A stretch of DNA of 63,767 bases from Alphaproteobacteria bacterium (GTDB taxonomy: Bacteria; Pseudomonadota; Alphaproteobacteria; Micropepsales; Micropepsaceae): assembly GCA_947473475.1 (NCBI GenBank), contig CANJBZ010000024.1, positions 1-63,767 of the forward strand, written 5' to 3'. Shown piece by piece: positions 1 through 7,511 of the stretch. The notes beneath the pieces are model-generated. The model searched no databases. It worked only from the letters and a program-made list of their open reading frames with translations, and was not told the origin of the DNA. A program made the translations under genes and the position numbers. Within the stretch, counting starts at the first letter, position 1. Each line of letters begins with the position of its first letter.

Positions 1-146
1 AATTGATTGTTAGCTGGCAGGATCGCGGCTGAGGCTTATGGCAGCCAGCTTGGTGGCAGCGATCTGCGCCTTGGGGGTAGGCTTGGGGGTAGGTATTTGT
101 ATCGTTTATAAGTAACTGATTATATTGTTTATTTTATATTTTATGG
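1..146. other. AT-rich flank of tRNA-Ser, no gene recognised
   Basis: The first 70 bases are GC-rich. They are followed by a perfect tandem duplication of a 12-mer (cttgggggtagg, at 70-81 and 82-93) and then about 50 bases that are clearly AT-rich, unlike the rest of the window. The AT-rich part abuts the 3' end of tRNA-Ser, a usual integration target for mobile elements. No integrase reading frame can be seen in this short piece, so an integrated element to the left is only a possibility. Confidence 0.35.
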
Positions 147-233
147 CGGACAGGGAGGGATTCGAACCCCCGGTACGGTTGCCCGTACGTCGCATTTCGA
201 GTGCGGTGCTTTCAACCGCTCAGCCACCTGTCC
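147..233 (-). tRNA. tRNA-Ser (anticodon CGA)
   Basis: Read on the minus strand this folds as a type II tRNA with a long variable arm. The seven-base acceptor strands GGACAGG and CCTGTCC pair perfectly, the anticodon loop reads CTCGAAA giving anticodon CGA, and the T arm carries GGTTCGAATCC. The discriminator base is G, as expected for tRNA-Ser. The CCA end is not encoded (the template continues CC then A-T rich sequence). It would decode UCG serine codons. Confidence 0.95.
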
Positions 234-482
234 GTCTAACTTTAGTCAACTACTTAAGCTTGCTCGGGAGCGCAAGGTGAGCGGCGTTGGCGCCCGAAAG
301 CCACCCGAGCACGGCCATCGCTCCCGGATGCCCATCGGATAGCACCCCCGGACGCATTTTCAAACAGCGCCCGCGCCGGATAACTCGCGCCTGCCAATAC
401 GCGCCCTTAGGACCTTTCGTATTATTGACGGCGAGCGGCCCTTTGTTGACAAACCAGGGCGCTGCTAGGGACAGTCCGGCTT
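234..482. other. Intergenic region between tRNA-Ser and a secreted-protein gene
   Basis: No gene is supported here. A short possible ribosome binding site (aggg at 467-470) precedes the ATG at 483. No convincing promoter pair or terminator was found. Confidence 0.4.
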
Positions 483-1355
483 ATGGACCTACGATTGCTT
501 TCGATGCGCCGGGCCCTGCCCGGCCTGATTTGCGCCGCTGGAATGGCGCTCTGTTCGCTATCCGTTTCGCGAGCCGCGGTCCCGGAAAGCGCGATCCCGA
601 ATTTTGCGGCCGATGCCAATGCGATGTGGGTTCCGGATCGCCCCGCGGGCGATGACTTCCTTCCCCCCGCAAGCGGCGCCGGCCCTATCACATCGGACGC
701 GGCCCATACCTACAGCCCGCTGGCCCAAGCGCAGGGGCAGTTGATGTTCCATGTCGCCGATCTGGGAAACCCGATCCTGCAGCCCTGGGCCGCGGCGCAG
801 ATGAAGAAAGCCAATGACGACGTGATCGCCGGGAAATTCCCTTTTACGGCGCGCGACCGCTGCTGGCCGGGCGGAGTTCCCGGATTTGACGTCTACGAGC
901 GCGACCGGCCGATTTACTTCCTGCAAACCCCCAATGAGGTGCTGATCGTCACCGAATACGACCAGCAGGTGCGCCACATCCGCATGAATGTGCCGCACGC
1001 GCCCAATCCGCGAACCGCCTGGTACGGCGATTCCGTCGGCCGCTATGAAGGCGATGTGCTGGTCGTCGACACGATCGGGTTCAACGACAAAACCTTTGTC
1101 GACAATTACCGCACGCCGCACACGGCCCAGCTGCACGTGATCGAACGCTTTAAGCTGCTGGACGGCGGCAAGACTTTGGAGGCGGCGATAACGGTAGAAG
1201 ATCCCGGCGCCTTCACCATGCCCTGGTCGGCGGTGCAGCGTTGGAAGCGCAGAGACGGCCGTCCGGTGGTCGAAGTGGTGTGCGCGGAAAACAGCGCCAG
1301 TTATTTTCAGTACGATGTGAGGCCGATTCCGGCGGCGGAGAAGCCTGATTTCTGA
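483..1355 (+). CDS. Secreted GDSxG/DF-family protein, paralog A
   Basis: A 290-residue exported protein of unknown function. Residues 1-31 form a Sec signal peptide ending near SRAAVPES. The mature part has the marks of a family repeated five times in this window: an N-terminal IPNF, a NPILQPWAAAQ segment, a first conserved Cys in RDRCWPGGVPG, the block GDSVGRYEGDVLVVDTIG, HVIERFKLLD, EDPGAFTMPW, a second conserved Cys in EVVCAEN, and the C-terminal PDF. The two Cys residues probably form a disulfide. Start ATG at 483 has a weak aggg upstream; ATG 504 is an alternative with no better site. It is followed 33 bases later by paralog B, probably in one transcript. I do not recognise an enzymatic function. 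Similar proteins are common as hypothetical proteins in Proteobacteria and Acidobacteria. Confidence 0.85.
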   Translation: MDLRLLSMRRALPGLICAAGMALCSLSVSRAAVPESAIPNFAADANAMWVPDRPAGDDFLPPASGAGPITSDAAHTYSPLAQAQGQLMFHVADLGNPILQPWAAAQMKKANDDVIAGKFPFTARDRCWPGGVPGFDVYERDRPIYFLQTPNEVLIVTEYDQQVRHIRMNVPHAPNPRTAWYGDSVGRYEGDVLVVDTIGFNDKTFVDNYRTPHTAQLHVIERFKLLDGGKTLEAAITVEDPGAFTMPWSAVQRWKRRDGRPVVEVVCAENSASYFQYDVRPIPAAEKPDF

Positions 1356-1388
1356 AGTGGGCCGGATTTCTGATTGGGAGTGATGTGC

Positions 1389-2297
1389 ATGATTGAAACC
1401 CGCGCCTTGGCGGTGCTCCTGCTGGCGGCAATGGCGGTTCCGGCTGCCGCGGTTTCCTCCGCGCCCATCCCCGATTTCGGCGGCACATGGGGGCGGAACG
1501 CCTTCAATCTGGAAGCGCCCGCATCTGGCCCTGGGCCCCTGCGCAATCTGAGGCGCATCGGCAAGGATGCCAGCACCCCGACGACCGGCGGTGGCGATCC
1601 GATTCCCTTGGTCGGGGATTATATGAGCCCGCTGCTCAAACCGCATGCGGCTGAAATCGTGAAGCGCATGGGGGAAGGCTCGGCGAGCGGTCACGATATT
1701 CTAGACCCGTCCAACCAATGCCATCCCTATTCGCCGCCTTACCTGCTGGGCATGCAGCAGCGCGTGACGGTCTTACAGACGAAAACGGAGGTGACGCTCG
1801 TGTACGGCCAGGATGTGCAGGTCCGGCACGTAAAGTTAAACGTCGCGCATCCGGCGAATCTGCGGCCATCGGCAATGGGCGATTCGGTAGGCCACTATGA
1901 AGGCGATACGCTGGTTGTCGACACCGCCGGCGTCGAACTCGGCCCCTATACGATGGTGGACCGTTTCGGTACGCCCCAGAGCAAAGCCATGCACGTGGTC
2001 GAGCGCTACCGTCTGATCGACGATGCGGAAGCCCGCGCCGCGCAAGAGCGGCACGAACAGACATCGGGGCGGCTTGGCGGCAGGCAAGGCAACACAACAT
2101 TTGCGCCGAATAAGAACGGCCTTCGCGTGCATGTGACGATCGAAGACCCGGAAACATACACCGCGCCCTGGTCCGGCGATGTTACCTACCGCTTCACCCG
2201 CGATGAATTTGACGAGCGCGTTTGCGCCGAAAACGCATCGCAAGGGCGCACTTTGGGGATCGAGCATCCGCCGATTGCCGAAAGGCCGGACTTCTAA
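1389..2297 (+). CDS. Secreted GDSxG/DF-family protein, paralog B
   Basis: About 302 residues, related to paralog A just upstream and closest in features to paralog E (51.0-51.9 kb). The signal peptide is MIETRALAVLLLAAM and following residues, ending near AAAVSS. Then come IPDFGGTWGRN, SNQCHPYSPPYLL with the first Cys, GDSVGHYEGDTLVVDT, HVVERYRLID, EDPETYTAPW, ERVCAEN with the second Cys, and C-terminal RPDF. ATG 1389 is preferred over TTG 1374 and ATG 1383 because gggag at 1376-1380 then lies eight bases upstream. It contains an insertion relative to A around residues 205-240 rich in Arg/Gln/Gly. Function unknown. Confidence 0.85.
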   Translation: MIETRALAVLLLAAMAVPAAAVSSAPIPDFGGTWGRNAFNLEAPASGPGPLRNLRRIGKDASTPTTGGGDPIPLVGDYMSPLLKPHAAEIVKRMGEGSASGHDILDPSNQCHPYSPPYLLGMQQRVTVLQTKTEVTLVYGQDVQVRHVKLNVAHPANLRPSAMGDSVGHYEGDTLVVDTAGVELGPYTMVDRFGTPQSKAMHVVERYRLIDDAEARAAQERHEQTSGRLGGRQGNTTFAPNKNGLRVHVTIEDPETYTAPWSGDVTYRFTRDEFDERVCAENASQGRTLGIEHPPIAERPDF

Positions 2298-2321
2298 TTG
2301 CCGCGCCCGGGCGCCCTGCCG

Positions 2322-2633
2322 TTACGCCGCGTGTGGAAAGAAGAATTCGGCGGCCTCCAATTCGGCTGCTTCATTCTCTAATTCACTTGCGAGCGCCTCG
2401 ACTTCCACGACAACGTCCGGATTGTAAAATATTTTGGCGAGGTCGCGATACCGTTGGGCACGCTCGCGCAAACTCGCGGCTTTCGCGGATACGGCTTGCT
2501 GCCCGTCGAATATGATGGCCCTACAGGGTTCCGGCCTTAATCGCCTAAGATAGTTCACAGGCGCCTCCACCTTGAGTCGCCCCCCATCGCAGGCATCAAT
2601 ATCGGGCCCACCCGTAAACAAATCGTAAACCAA
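2322..2633 (-). CDS. Small protein with C-terminal acidic helix
   Basis: A 103-residue frame converging on paralog B. The C-terminal half, SLRERAQRYRDLAKIFY then EVEALASELENEAAELEA, is strongly heptad-like and acidic and resembles short helical hypothetical proteins frequent in Alphaproteobacteria. The N-terminal 50 residues have no recognisable pattern, and no ATG/GTG/TTG start was found closer to the helix. It lies 24 bases upstream (in transcription order, downstream) of rlmJ on the same strand. Function unknown; the reading frame is probably real because of the helix pattern, but the start is uncertain. Confidence 0.55.
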   Translation of the reverse strand: MVYDLFTGGPDIDACDGGRLKVEAPVNYLRRLRPEPCRAIIFDGQQAVSAKAASLRERAQRYRDLAKIFYNPDVVVEVEALASELENEAAELEAAEFFFPHAA

Positions 2634-2657
2634 ACCTTTAAGAAAACGGGGCGACGT

Positions 2658-3497
2658 TCACCGTTCCGCGAGCACGTGTACCCGCCCCGATGCGCCGGGA
2701 CCTTGCGCCAGGTGCTGTTCCAGAAAGGGCATGATCTCCCGCATTGAATCGGCAAAGCCAAAGGGCGGATTGACGACCAAAAGTCCGGTTGCCGACAGGC
2801 GCCCTTCGCGCCCTTCAATCGGCGGCAGCCGTCCGACATCAATCTCTATCCGCACCAACGCCTTGATCCCGGCGGTCAGCAATTCGCCCGCCGACGCCTC
2901 GACCGCCGGTCTTTCCTTTGCCGGGTACCAGAATAGAAAGATGCCGTTCGCGAAGCGCTGGTGCGCCGCAATCAGCGATTTCGTCGCTTCGGCGAATTCC
3001 CCATCCTTTTCGTAAGGCGGGTCAATCAGAACCAAGCCGCGCCGCTGCGGCGGCGGCAGGAGCTTGGTCAGCTCTGTGACGTAATCGCCCTGGATCAGCC
3101 GGACCCGGCGGTTGTTGGAAAGAACTGAAGCAAGCGCCGCATATTCCTCGGGGTGCTTTTCAACGGCGACAAGCCGGTCCTTGTCCCGTAGAAGCCGCGC
3201 CGCGATCAGTGGCGATCCGGGATAGGCGGAAGGTCCAAACCCGCGCACAATTTCGGCGTAATCCTGCAGCACCCCAGGAAGCGCATCGCGCTGCAGCAGC
3301 CGGCCTATGCCGGCATCCGCCTCACCCGTCTTTTTCGCTTGTTCGCTGCCGAGGTCGTAAAGGCCGCGCCCGCCGTGGCAATCGATCACGGCGAAAGGCG
3401 TCTCTTTCTTGCGCAGATGCAGCAGCACCGCGACGAGACTCGCGTGCTTCAGGACATCGGCAAAATTGCCTGCGTGATAGGCGTGGCGGTAATTCAT
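2658..3497 (-). CDS. rlmJ: 23S rRNA (adenine2030-N6)-methyltransferase RlmJ
   Basis: 279 residues, the usual family length. RlmJ transfers a methyl group from S-adenosylmethionine to N6 of A2030 in 23S rRNA. The N-terminus NYRHAYHAGNFADVLKH is the family signature, VIDCHGGRGLYDL is the SAM-binding region, and LIDPPYE is the catalytic [DN]PPY motif of N6-adenine methyltransferases. It sits 28 bases downstream of efp on the same strand, so the two translation-related genes may be cotranscribed. Confidence 0.95.
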   Translation of the reverse strand: MNYRHAYHAGNFADVLKHASLVAVLLHLRKKETPFAVIDCHGGRGLYDLGSEQAKKTGEADAGIGRLLQRDALPGVLQDYAEIVRGFGPSAYPGSPLIAARLLRDKDRLVAVEKHPEEYAALASVLSNNRRVRLIQGDYVTELTKLLPPPQRRGLVLIDPPYEKDGEFAEATKSLIAAHQRFANGIFLFWYPAKERPAVEASAGELLTAGIKALVRIEIDVGRLPPIEGREGRLSATGLLVVNPPFGFADSMREIMPFLEQHLAQGPGASGRVHVLAER

Positions 3498-3525
3498 TGG
3501 CGGCCCTTAAACGGCTGCCGCCAGA

Positions 3526-4095
3526 TTATTCCTTGGCCCGTTCCAAGTACGCGCCGTCTTCCGTCTGCACGACCACGCGCGTGCCCGCGCTGATATGCGG
3601 GGGCACCATGGTGCGCACGCCATTGGACAGCACCGCGGGTTTGAACGACGACGACGCCGTCTGGCCCTTCACCACCGGTTCGGTTTCCATGATTTCCAGC
3701 ACGACGCGGGCCGGCAGCTCGATCGAAATCGGCGTGCCGTCATGCAAGCTCATGCTCACTTCCATGTTTTCCGTCAGATACACATTCATGTCGCCTAGGA
3801 TATCGCCGGACACATGAATCTGCTCGAAATTATTGGGGTCCATGAAGACGTAGTGCTCGCCGTCCTGATAGAGATAATTGTACTTGCTCTGCTCGATGAA
3901 CGCCTTCTCGACCGAATCCGTGGTGCGGTAGCGCTCGGCGGTCTTTACGCCATCCGAGATGCGGCGCATTTCCAGATGCGTCACCGGCGTGCCCTTGCCA
4001 GGATGGATGTTTTCGGCGCGTATGACGACATAAAGTTTGCCGTCCTTTTCGACGACGTTACCCTTGCGAATGCTGCTGGCGATGACGGAAACCAC
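3526..4095 (-). CDS. efp: Elongation factor P
   Basis: 189 residues, typical length. EF-P binds ribosomes stalled at polyproline and stimulates peptide bond formation. The modification loop reads HPGKGTP, putting a lysine at position 34, the residue that EpmA/EpmB beta-lysylate in the known system. The three-domain architecture (KOW-like, OB, C-terminal) is intact: [32 protein letters not shown]. It is divergent from epmA with about 125 bp between starts, a likely shared promoter region. Both modification enzymes are encoded next door, which supports Lys34 being modified here. Confidence 0.97.
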   Translation of the reverse strand: MVSVIASSIRKGNVVEKDGKLYVVIRAENIHPGKGTPVTHLEMRRISDGVKTAERYRTTDSVEKAFIEQSKYNYLYQDGEHYVFMDPNNFEQIHVSGDILGDMNVYLTENMEVSMSLHDGTPISIELPARVVLEIMETEPVVKGQTASSSFKPAVLSNGVRTMVPPHISAGTRVVVQTEDGAYLERAKE

Positions 4096-4220
4096 GCTGT
4101 GCCTCTTTTCTGCTGCCGGGAAGCGACGTTCGAACGCGCTCCAGCGTTCGTGGCGTCATAGCAGGTGCCTTCTGCCCGGCCAAGATGGCCTGCTGGGCGG
4201 GCGCGAGACGGGCTTCTAAG

Positions 4221-5264
4221 ATGATTGCGCGCTCGCCATGGTGGCGCCCAAACGTCCACGCGGATCGCCGTCCCCTGCTGCTGGCGCGGGGGCGGGTGCG
4301 CGACGCCGTCCGCCGCTATTTCACCGAGCAGGGTTTTCTGGAAGTCGTGTGCGGGGCGCTGCAGGTTTCCCCCGGTAATGAGGCGCATCTGCACGCCTTT
4401 GCCACGGAGCGGACCGGCCCGGACACGGTCAAGCAGACTTTCTACCTGCACACGTCGCCGGAATTTGCCTGCAAGAAACTGCTGGCGGCAGGCGAGCGGC
4501 GCATCTTCAGCTTGGGCGCGGTCTATCGCAATCGCGAGCGGGGCGTTTTGCACGCCCCCGAATTTACCATGCTGGAATGGTATCGGGCGGGCGAACCATA
4601 CGATGCAGTGATCGCCGATTGCCTGGCGATCCTGAGGCTGGCCGCCGCCGAAGCCGGTAATCCGGTGTTCCGGTTTCGGGAACGGGAAGCGGATGTGTCC
4701 TGCGCAGCCGTTCGGACCAGTGTGGTGGACGCATTTCGCGCTTATTCCGGCATTGATCTCCTTGCCACGCTGGACGCTGACGGAGCGCCGGATGCGAACG
4801 CCCTCGCAGGCGCGGCGCATGCAGCCGGCATCAAGACGGCGCCGGACGACACCTGGTCCGACATGTTCAGCCGCATCCTGACCGAGCGCGTGGAGCCTCG
4901 GCTGGGACTGGATGCGCCAACGATCCTGGACCGCTACCCCCGCGCGGAAGCGGCGCTCGCGCGGGCGTGTGCCGACGATCCGCGATTGGCGGAGCGGTTC
5001 GAGCTGTATGTCTGCGGTGTGGAATTGGCCAACGGGTTTGGCGAGCTGACCGATGCCACCGAACAACGCCGCCGCTTCGAAGCGGAAATGGCTGAAAAGC
5101 AACGCGTCCACGGCGAACGCTACCCCATCGACGAAGATTTCCTCGCGGCGCTGTCAGAGATGCCCGACGCATCCGGCGTCGCGCTCGGCTTCGACCGCCT
5201 GATCATGCTCGCCACCGGCGCCCCCTCAATCGATCACGTCATCTGGACGCCGATGGCACTATGA
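4221..5264 (+). CDS. epmA: EF-P lysyltransferase EpmA (class II LysRS-like)
   Basis: 347 residues. EpmA (PoxA/GenX) activates (R)-beta-lysine as the adenylate and attaches it to Lys34 of EF-P. It has only the class II aminoacyl-tRNA synthetase catalytic core, with no anticodon-binding domain: HTSPEFACKKLL (motif 2 region begins), FTMLEWYR, GVELANGFGELTD and GVALGFDRLIML (motif 3). I chose ATG 4221 because the encoded start aligns with the family N-terminus (RRPLLLARGRVRDAVRRYF follows); ATG 4185 would add 12 residues. It is divergent from efp and upstream of the two small genes and epmB, giving a compact EF-P modification locus. Confidence 0.93.
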   Translation: MIARSPWWRPNVHADRRPLLLARGRVRDAVRRYFTEQGFLEVVCGALQVSPGNEAHLHAFATERTGPDTVKQTFYLHTSPEFACKKLLAAGERRIFSLGAVYRNRERGVLHAPEFTMLEWYRAGEPYDAVIADCLAILRLAAAEAGNPVFRFREREADVSCAAVRTSVVDAFRAYSGIDLLATLDADGAPDANALAGAAHAAGIKTAPDDTWSDMFSRILTERVEPRLGLDAPTILDRYPRAEAALARACADDPRLAERFELYVCGVELANGFGELTDATEQRRRFEAEMAEKQRVHGERYPIDEDFLAALSEMPDASGVALGFDRLIMLATGAPSIDHVIWTPMAL

Positions 5265-5292
5265 CCTTCGACGTCATCGGTTCCATTCTCAT

Positions 5293-5502
5293 ATTGAGAC
5301 GTTTGCAAGCGGCGCGGCCATACGCGAAATCAGCCGCTTGCGGAAAGTGTATGGCCGGGGCCGATGGCGAAAATGCAAGGGCGTGGCGCGCATTCGATTG
5401 GCTGATGGCTCCATCCAGCTGGCTGAGTTACACTGGTACGAAGCTGCCGGAATCGGCCGCAAGGAATTCAAGATCAAGCATTTTCTGGAAGATCATGGCT
5501 AA
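5293..5502 (+). CDS. Small conserved protein, first of a coupled pair; no canonical start codon
   Basis: The frame encodes about 69 residues: ETFASGAAIREISRLRKVYG, then GRWRKCKGVARIRLADGS, AELHWYEAAGIGRKEFKIKH and EDHG. This matches a family of small conserved hypothetical proteins I know from Alphaproteobacteria and cyanobacteria (DGxxxxAELHWYEAxGIGRKExKIK). The frame is open from 5203 but has no ATG, GTG or TTG before the conserved part. ATT at 5293 sits where the family N-terminus should be; TTG 5338 and GTG 5347 would cut into it. Its stop TAA (5500-5502) overlaps the ATG of the next gene (ATGGCTAA), indicating translational coupling. Either an ATT start or a small mutation upstream is implied. 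Confidence 0.65.
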   Translation: METFASGAAIREISRLRKVYGRGRWRKCKGVARIRLADGSIQLAELHWYEAAGIGRKEFKIKHFLEDHG

Positions 5503-5725
5503 GGGCGAATCCAAACATCTCGTTGTCTGCATCGAAAACGACGGCTATTCCGTCTCGCTCGAGAAGCGGAAAATCTATGTATCCCTCAGCGATACTACCG
5601 CGCAGAAGCTGGGGCTTCTTCGGGTTATCGATGAATCCGGGGAAGATTATCTTTACCCCAAGGCATTCTTCCGGCCGATCGATTTGCCGCCAACGGTAAA
5701 AAAAGCCGTCCTGGCTGCGGCCTGA
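5495..5725 (+). CDS. Small conserved protein, second of a coupled pair
   Basis: 76 residues beginning MAKGESKHLVVCIENDGYSV and containing SLEKRKIYVSL and RVIDESGEDYLYPKAFF. This is a recognisable uncharacterised family, often encoded directly after the AELHWYEA-type protein, as here. ATG 5495 overlaps the stop of the preceding gene by eight bases, and the longer in-frame extension to 5261 is only out-of-frame reading of that gene. It ends two bases before epmB. The pair resembles small toxin-antitoxin-like modules in size and coupling, but nothing in the sequence proves that role. Confidence 0.8.
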   Translation: MAKGESKHLVVCIENDGYSVSLEKRKIYVSLSDTTAQKLGLLRVIDESGEDYLYPKAFFRPIDLPPTVKKAVLAAA

Positions 5726-5727
5726 TC

Positions 5728-6774
5728 ATGCTTGATAGAAGACGCACATTGAGGACGCCCGCCGAATTGGCGGCGGCTGGCTTGATTGCGCCGGAGCGCG
5801 TCGATGCGCTGGCGCCGGTTGCCGCCCGTTACGCCGTGGCCGTGACGCCTGCGATGGCCGATCTGATCGATGCCAACGATCCAAACGATCCGATTGCCAG
5901 ACAATTCGTGCCGACGGCCGCCGAACTGGACGCTCAGCCGTTTGAGCGGGACGATCCGATTGGGGATGAACGTCACAGCCCGGTCAAAGGGATTGTGCAC
6001 CGCTATCGCGACCGGGTGCTGCTGAAGCCGACGCATGTTTGCCCGGTCTATTGCCGCTTCTGCTTCCGCCGCGAGATGGTCGGCCCCGGCGAAGATCAGA
6101 TGCTTTCCCCTGGCGAATTGGACGCGGCGCTCGATTACATCGCCGCGGATTCCAATATCTGGGAAGTCATCATGACGGGGGGCGATCCGCTGACATTGTC
6201 GCCCCGGCGGATCGCGCAGATCACGGCGCGCCTTGCCGCCATACCACACGTCAAAATTCTTCGCTGGCATACGCGCATGCCGGTCGCCGATCCGGACCGC
6301 ATAACCGCCGAACTGATCCGGGCACTGAAATGCGCCAAGACGCCATATCTGGCCGTGCATGTGAATCACGTGCGGGAACTGTCCCCCGCCGCCCGCGCCG
6401 CGATTGCGCGGCTTGCCGATGCCGGCATTGCGCTGCTTTCCCAAAGCGTGCTGCTGCGCGGCATCAATGACGACGCGGCGATATTGGAAGAGCTGATGCG
6501 CGCCCTCGTCGAGCTGCGCGTACAGCCTTATTATCTGCACCATCCCGATCTGGCGCCGGGCACCGGGCATTTCCGCGTCACCATCGCAGAGGGGCAGACG
6601 ATTCTGCGCGAATTGCGCGCCCGTGCCTCAGGTTTGTGCCTGCCGCATTATGTGCTCGACATTCCGGGCGGCTACTCCAAAGCCAATCTTGGCTTGTCCG
6701 ATGTAGAAGCAAACGGAGACAGCCACCTTCTGCGCGATGCCGAAGGCACTGTTCACCACTATCCGCATTTATGA
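5728..6774 (+). CDS. epmB: EF-P beta-lysylation protein EpmB (lysine 2,3-aminomutase-like)
   Basis: 348 residues. EpmB is a radical-SAM, PLP-dependent lysine 2,3-aminomutase giving (R)-beta-lysine, the substrate of EpmA. The radical SAM cluster motif is HVCPVYCRFCFRR (CxxxCxxC), followed by GGDPLTLS for SAM binding. The C-terminal DIPGGYSKANLG holds the likely PLP lysine. Start ATG is two bases after the stop of the small gene upstream, so it belongs to the epmA operon. The longer clostridial KamA C-terminal extensions are absent, as in EpmB proteins. Confidence 0.93.
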   Translation: MLDRRRTLRTPAELAAAGLIAPERVDALAPVAARYAVAVTPAMADLIDANDPNDPIARQFVPTAAELDAQPFERDDPIGDERHSPVKGIVHRYRDRVLLKPTHVCPVYCRFCFRREMVGPGEDQMLSPGELDAALDYIAADSNIWEVIMTGGDPLTLSPRRIAQITARLAAIPHVKILRWHTRMPVADPDRITAELIRALKCAKTPYLAVHVNHVRELSPAARAAIARLADAGIALLSQSVLLRGINDDAAILEELMRALVELRVQPYYLHHPDLAPGTGHFRVTIAEGQTILRELRARASGLCLPHYVLDIPGGYSKANLGLSDVEANGDSHLLRDAEGTVHHYPHL

Positions 6775-6913
6775 ATTTCGGCTGAACGCGCTCATCTTCG
6801 CGTGAAAATATTCCCGGTCTGGTTGAAATTCCTCGCTTGCGGCTCACCTGTTTCCTGCTTCTTATACTTGACAGTCTGCCCGCCCGGCAGGCGCAAGCGC
6901 ATTGGAGGATTCG

Positions 6914-7219
6914 ATGAAGACGAAATTTGTCCTTCCCCTGCTACTGGTTGCGGCAGCGTTTGCCACGCCGGCAGCGGCTGGGAACTGGTTTCACAACCCG
7001 CAGCAGAACATCAATCGCAACATCGGCTCGGCCCCAAATCCGACGCCGGCCGACATTCGCGAAATGCGGCTTCCCATGGTCACGCAGGCCGAGACGCCGA
7101 TGCAGGGCTACACCGTGATCGAGCCCGCACAGGCTGGAACGAAACAGGCCAGCAACACCGTTCAGCCGTCCCCGGCTCAGGGCAGCGGACCCGTCCCGGC
7201 GGCCTCGCCGTCGCGGTAA
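6914..7219 (+). CDS. Small secreted Pro/Ala-rich protein
   Basis: 101 residues. Strong ribosome binding site ggagg (6904-6908) five bases before ATG 6914. Signal peptide MKTKFVLPLLLVAAAFATPA with cleavage near AAAG. The mature part starts GNWFHNPQQNINRNIGSAPN and ends in a low-complexity tail (SPAQGSGPVPAASPSR). No known domain. It stands alone, with its own terminator 35 bases downstream, so it is probably monocistronic and well expressed. Function unknown. Confidence 0.8.
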   Translation: MKTKFVLPLLLVAAAFATPAAAGNWFHNPQQNINRNIGSAPNPTPADIREMRLPMVTQAETPMQGYTVIEPAQAGTKQASNTVQPSPAQGSGPVPAASPSR

Positions 7220-7254
7220 GCCGGACTTTTACCTGGACTAACGAACGAAACCTC

Positions 7255-7290
7255 AAAGGCCATGGCGCTGCCGCCATGGCCTTTGTTTTT
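7255..7290 (+). terminator. Rho-independent terminator
   Basis: A 13-bp perfect stem (aaaggccatggcg, 7255-7267, with cgccatggccttt, 7272-7284) with a four-base loop is followed by gttttt. It ends the small secreted-protein gene. Confidence 0.9.
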
Positions 7291-7511
7291 GTTAGGCAAT
7301 AATCCCGCACTCGGCCAAAAAATTTCCGCCAGACCGCGTTTCATGGTGTAAATAGACCTTCGGGAAAAAGGCCGCCCGATTCCTGCGCCGAAAAGTGCGC
7401 ATGGGCGGCGTTAGCATTGCCGCGCGTGAGGAAGAACAAGAGCCAACCAGAACACGTCGGTGATTCACACGGCCTATAGAGCCAATTTGGGGTGGAGCAG
7501 CGGTTACGGAC
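7291..7511. other. Intergenic region upstream of the 2-oxoacid oxidoreductase operon
   Basis: About 220 bases without a supported gene. It must hold the promoter of the korCAB-like operon, but I could not find a convincing -35/-10 pair. Confidence 0.4.

Noticed and set aside
558-1694. A 378-codon open frame on the minus strand across paralogs A and B
   Set aside because: Both genes on the other strand have signal peptides and family motifs; this frame has none.
3981-5111. A 376-codon minus-strand frame across epmA and the start of efp
   Set aside because: It is the reverse strand of epmA and has no family features.
5495-5725. Toxin-antitoxin module with the preceding small gene
   Set aside because: Size and coupling fit, but neither protein has a known toxin or antitoxin motif; described only as a conserved pair.
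6868-6896. ttgaca at 6868-6873 as a promoter for the small secreted-protein gene
   Set aside because: The position 17 bases downstream reads gcgcaa, not a -10 box, so it is not supported.
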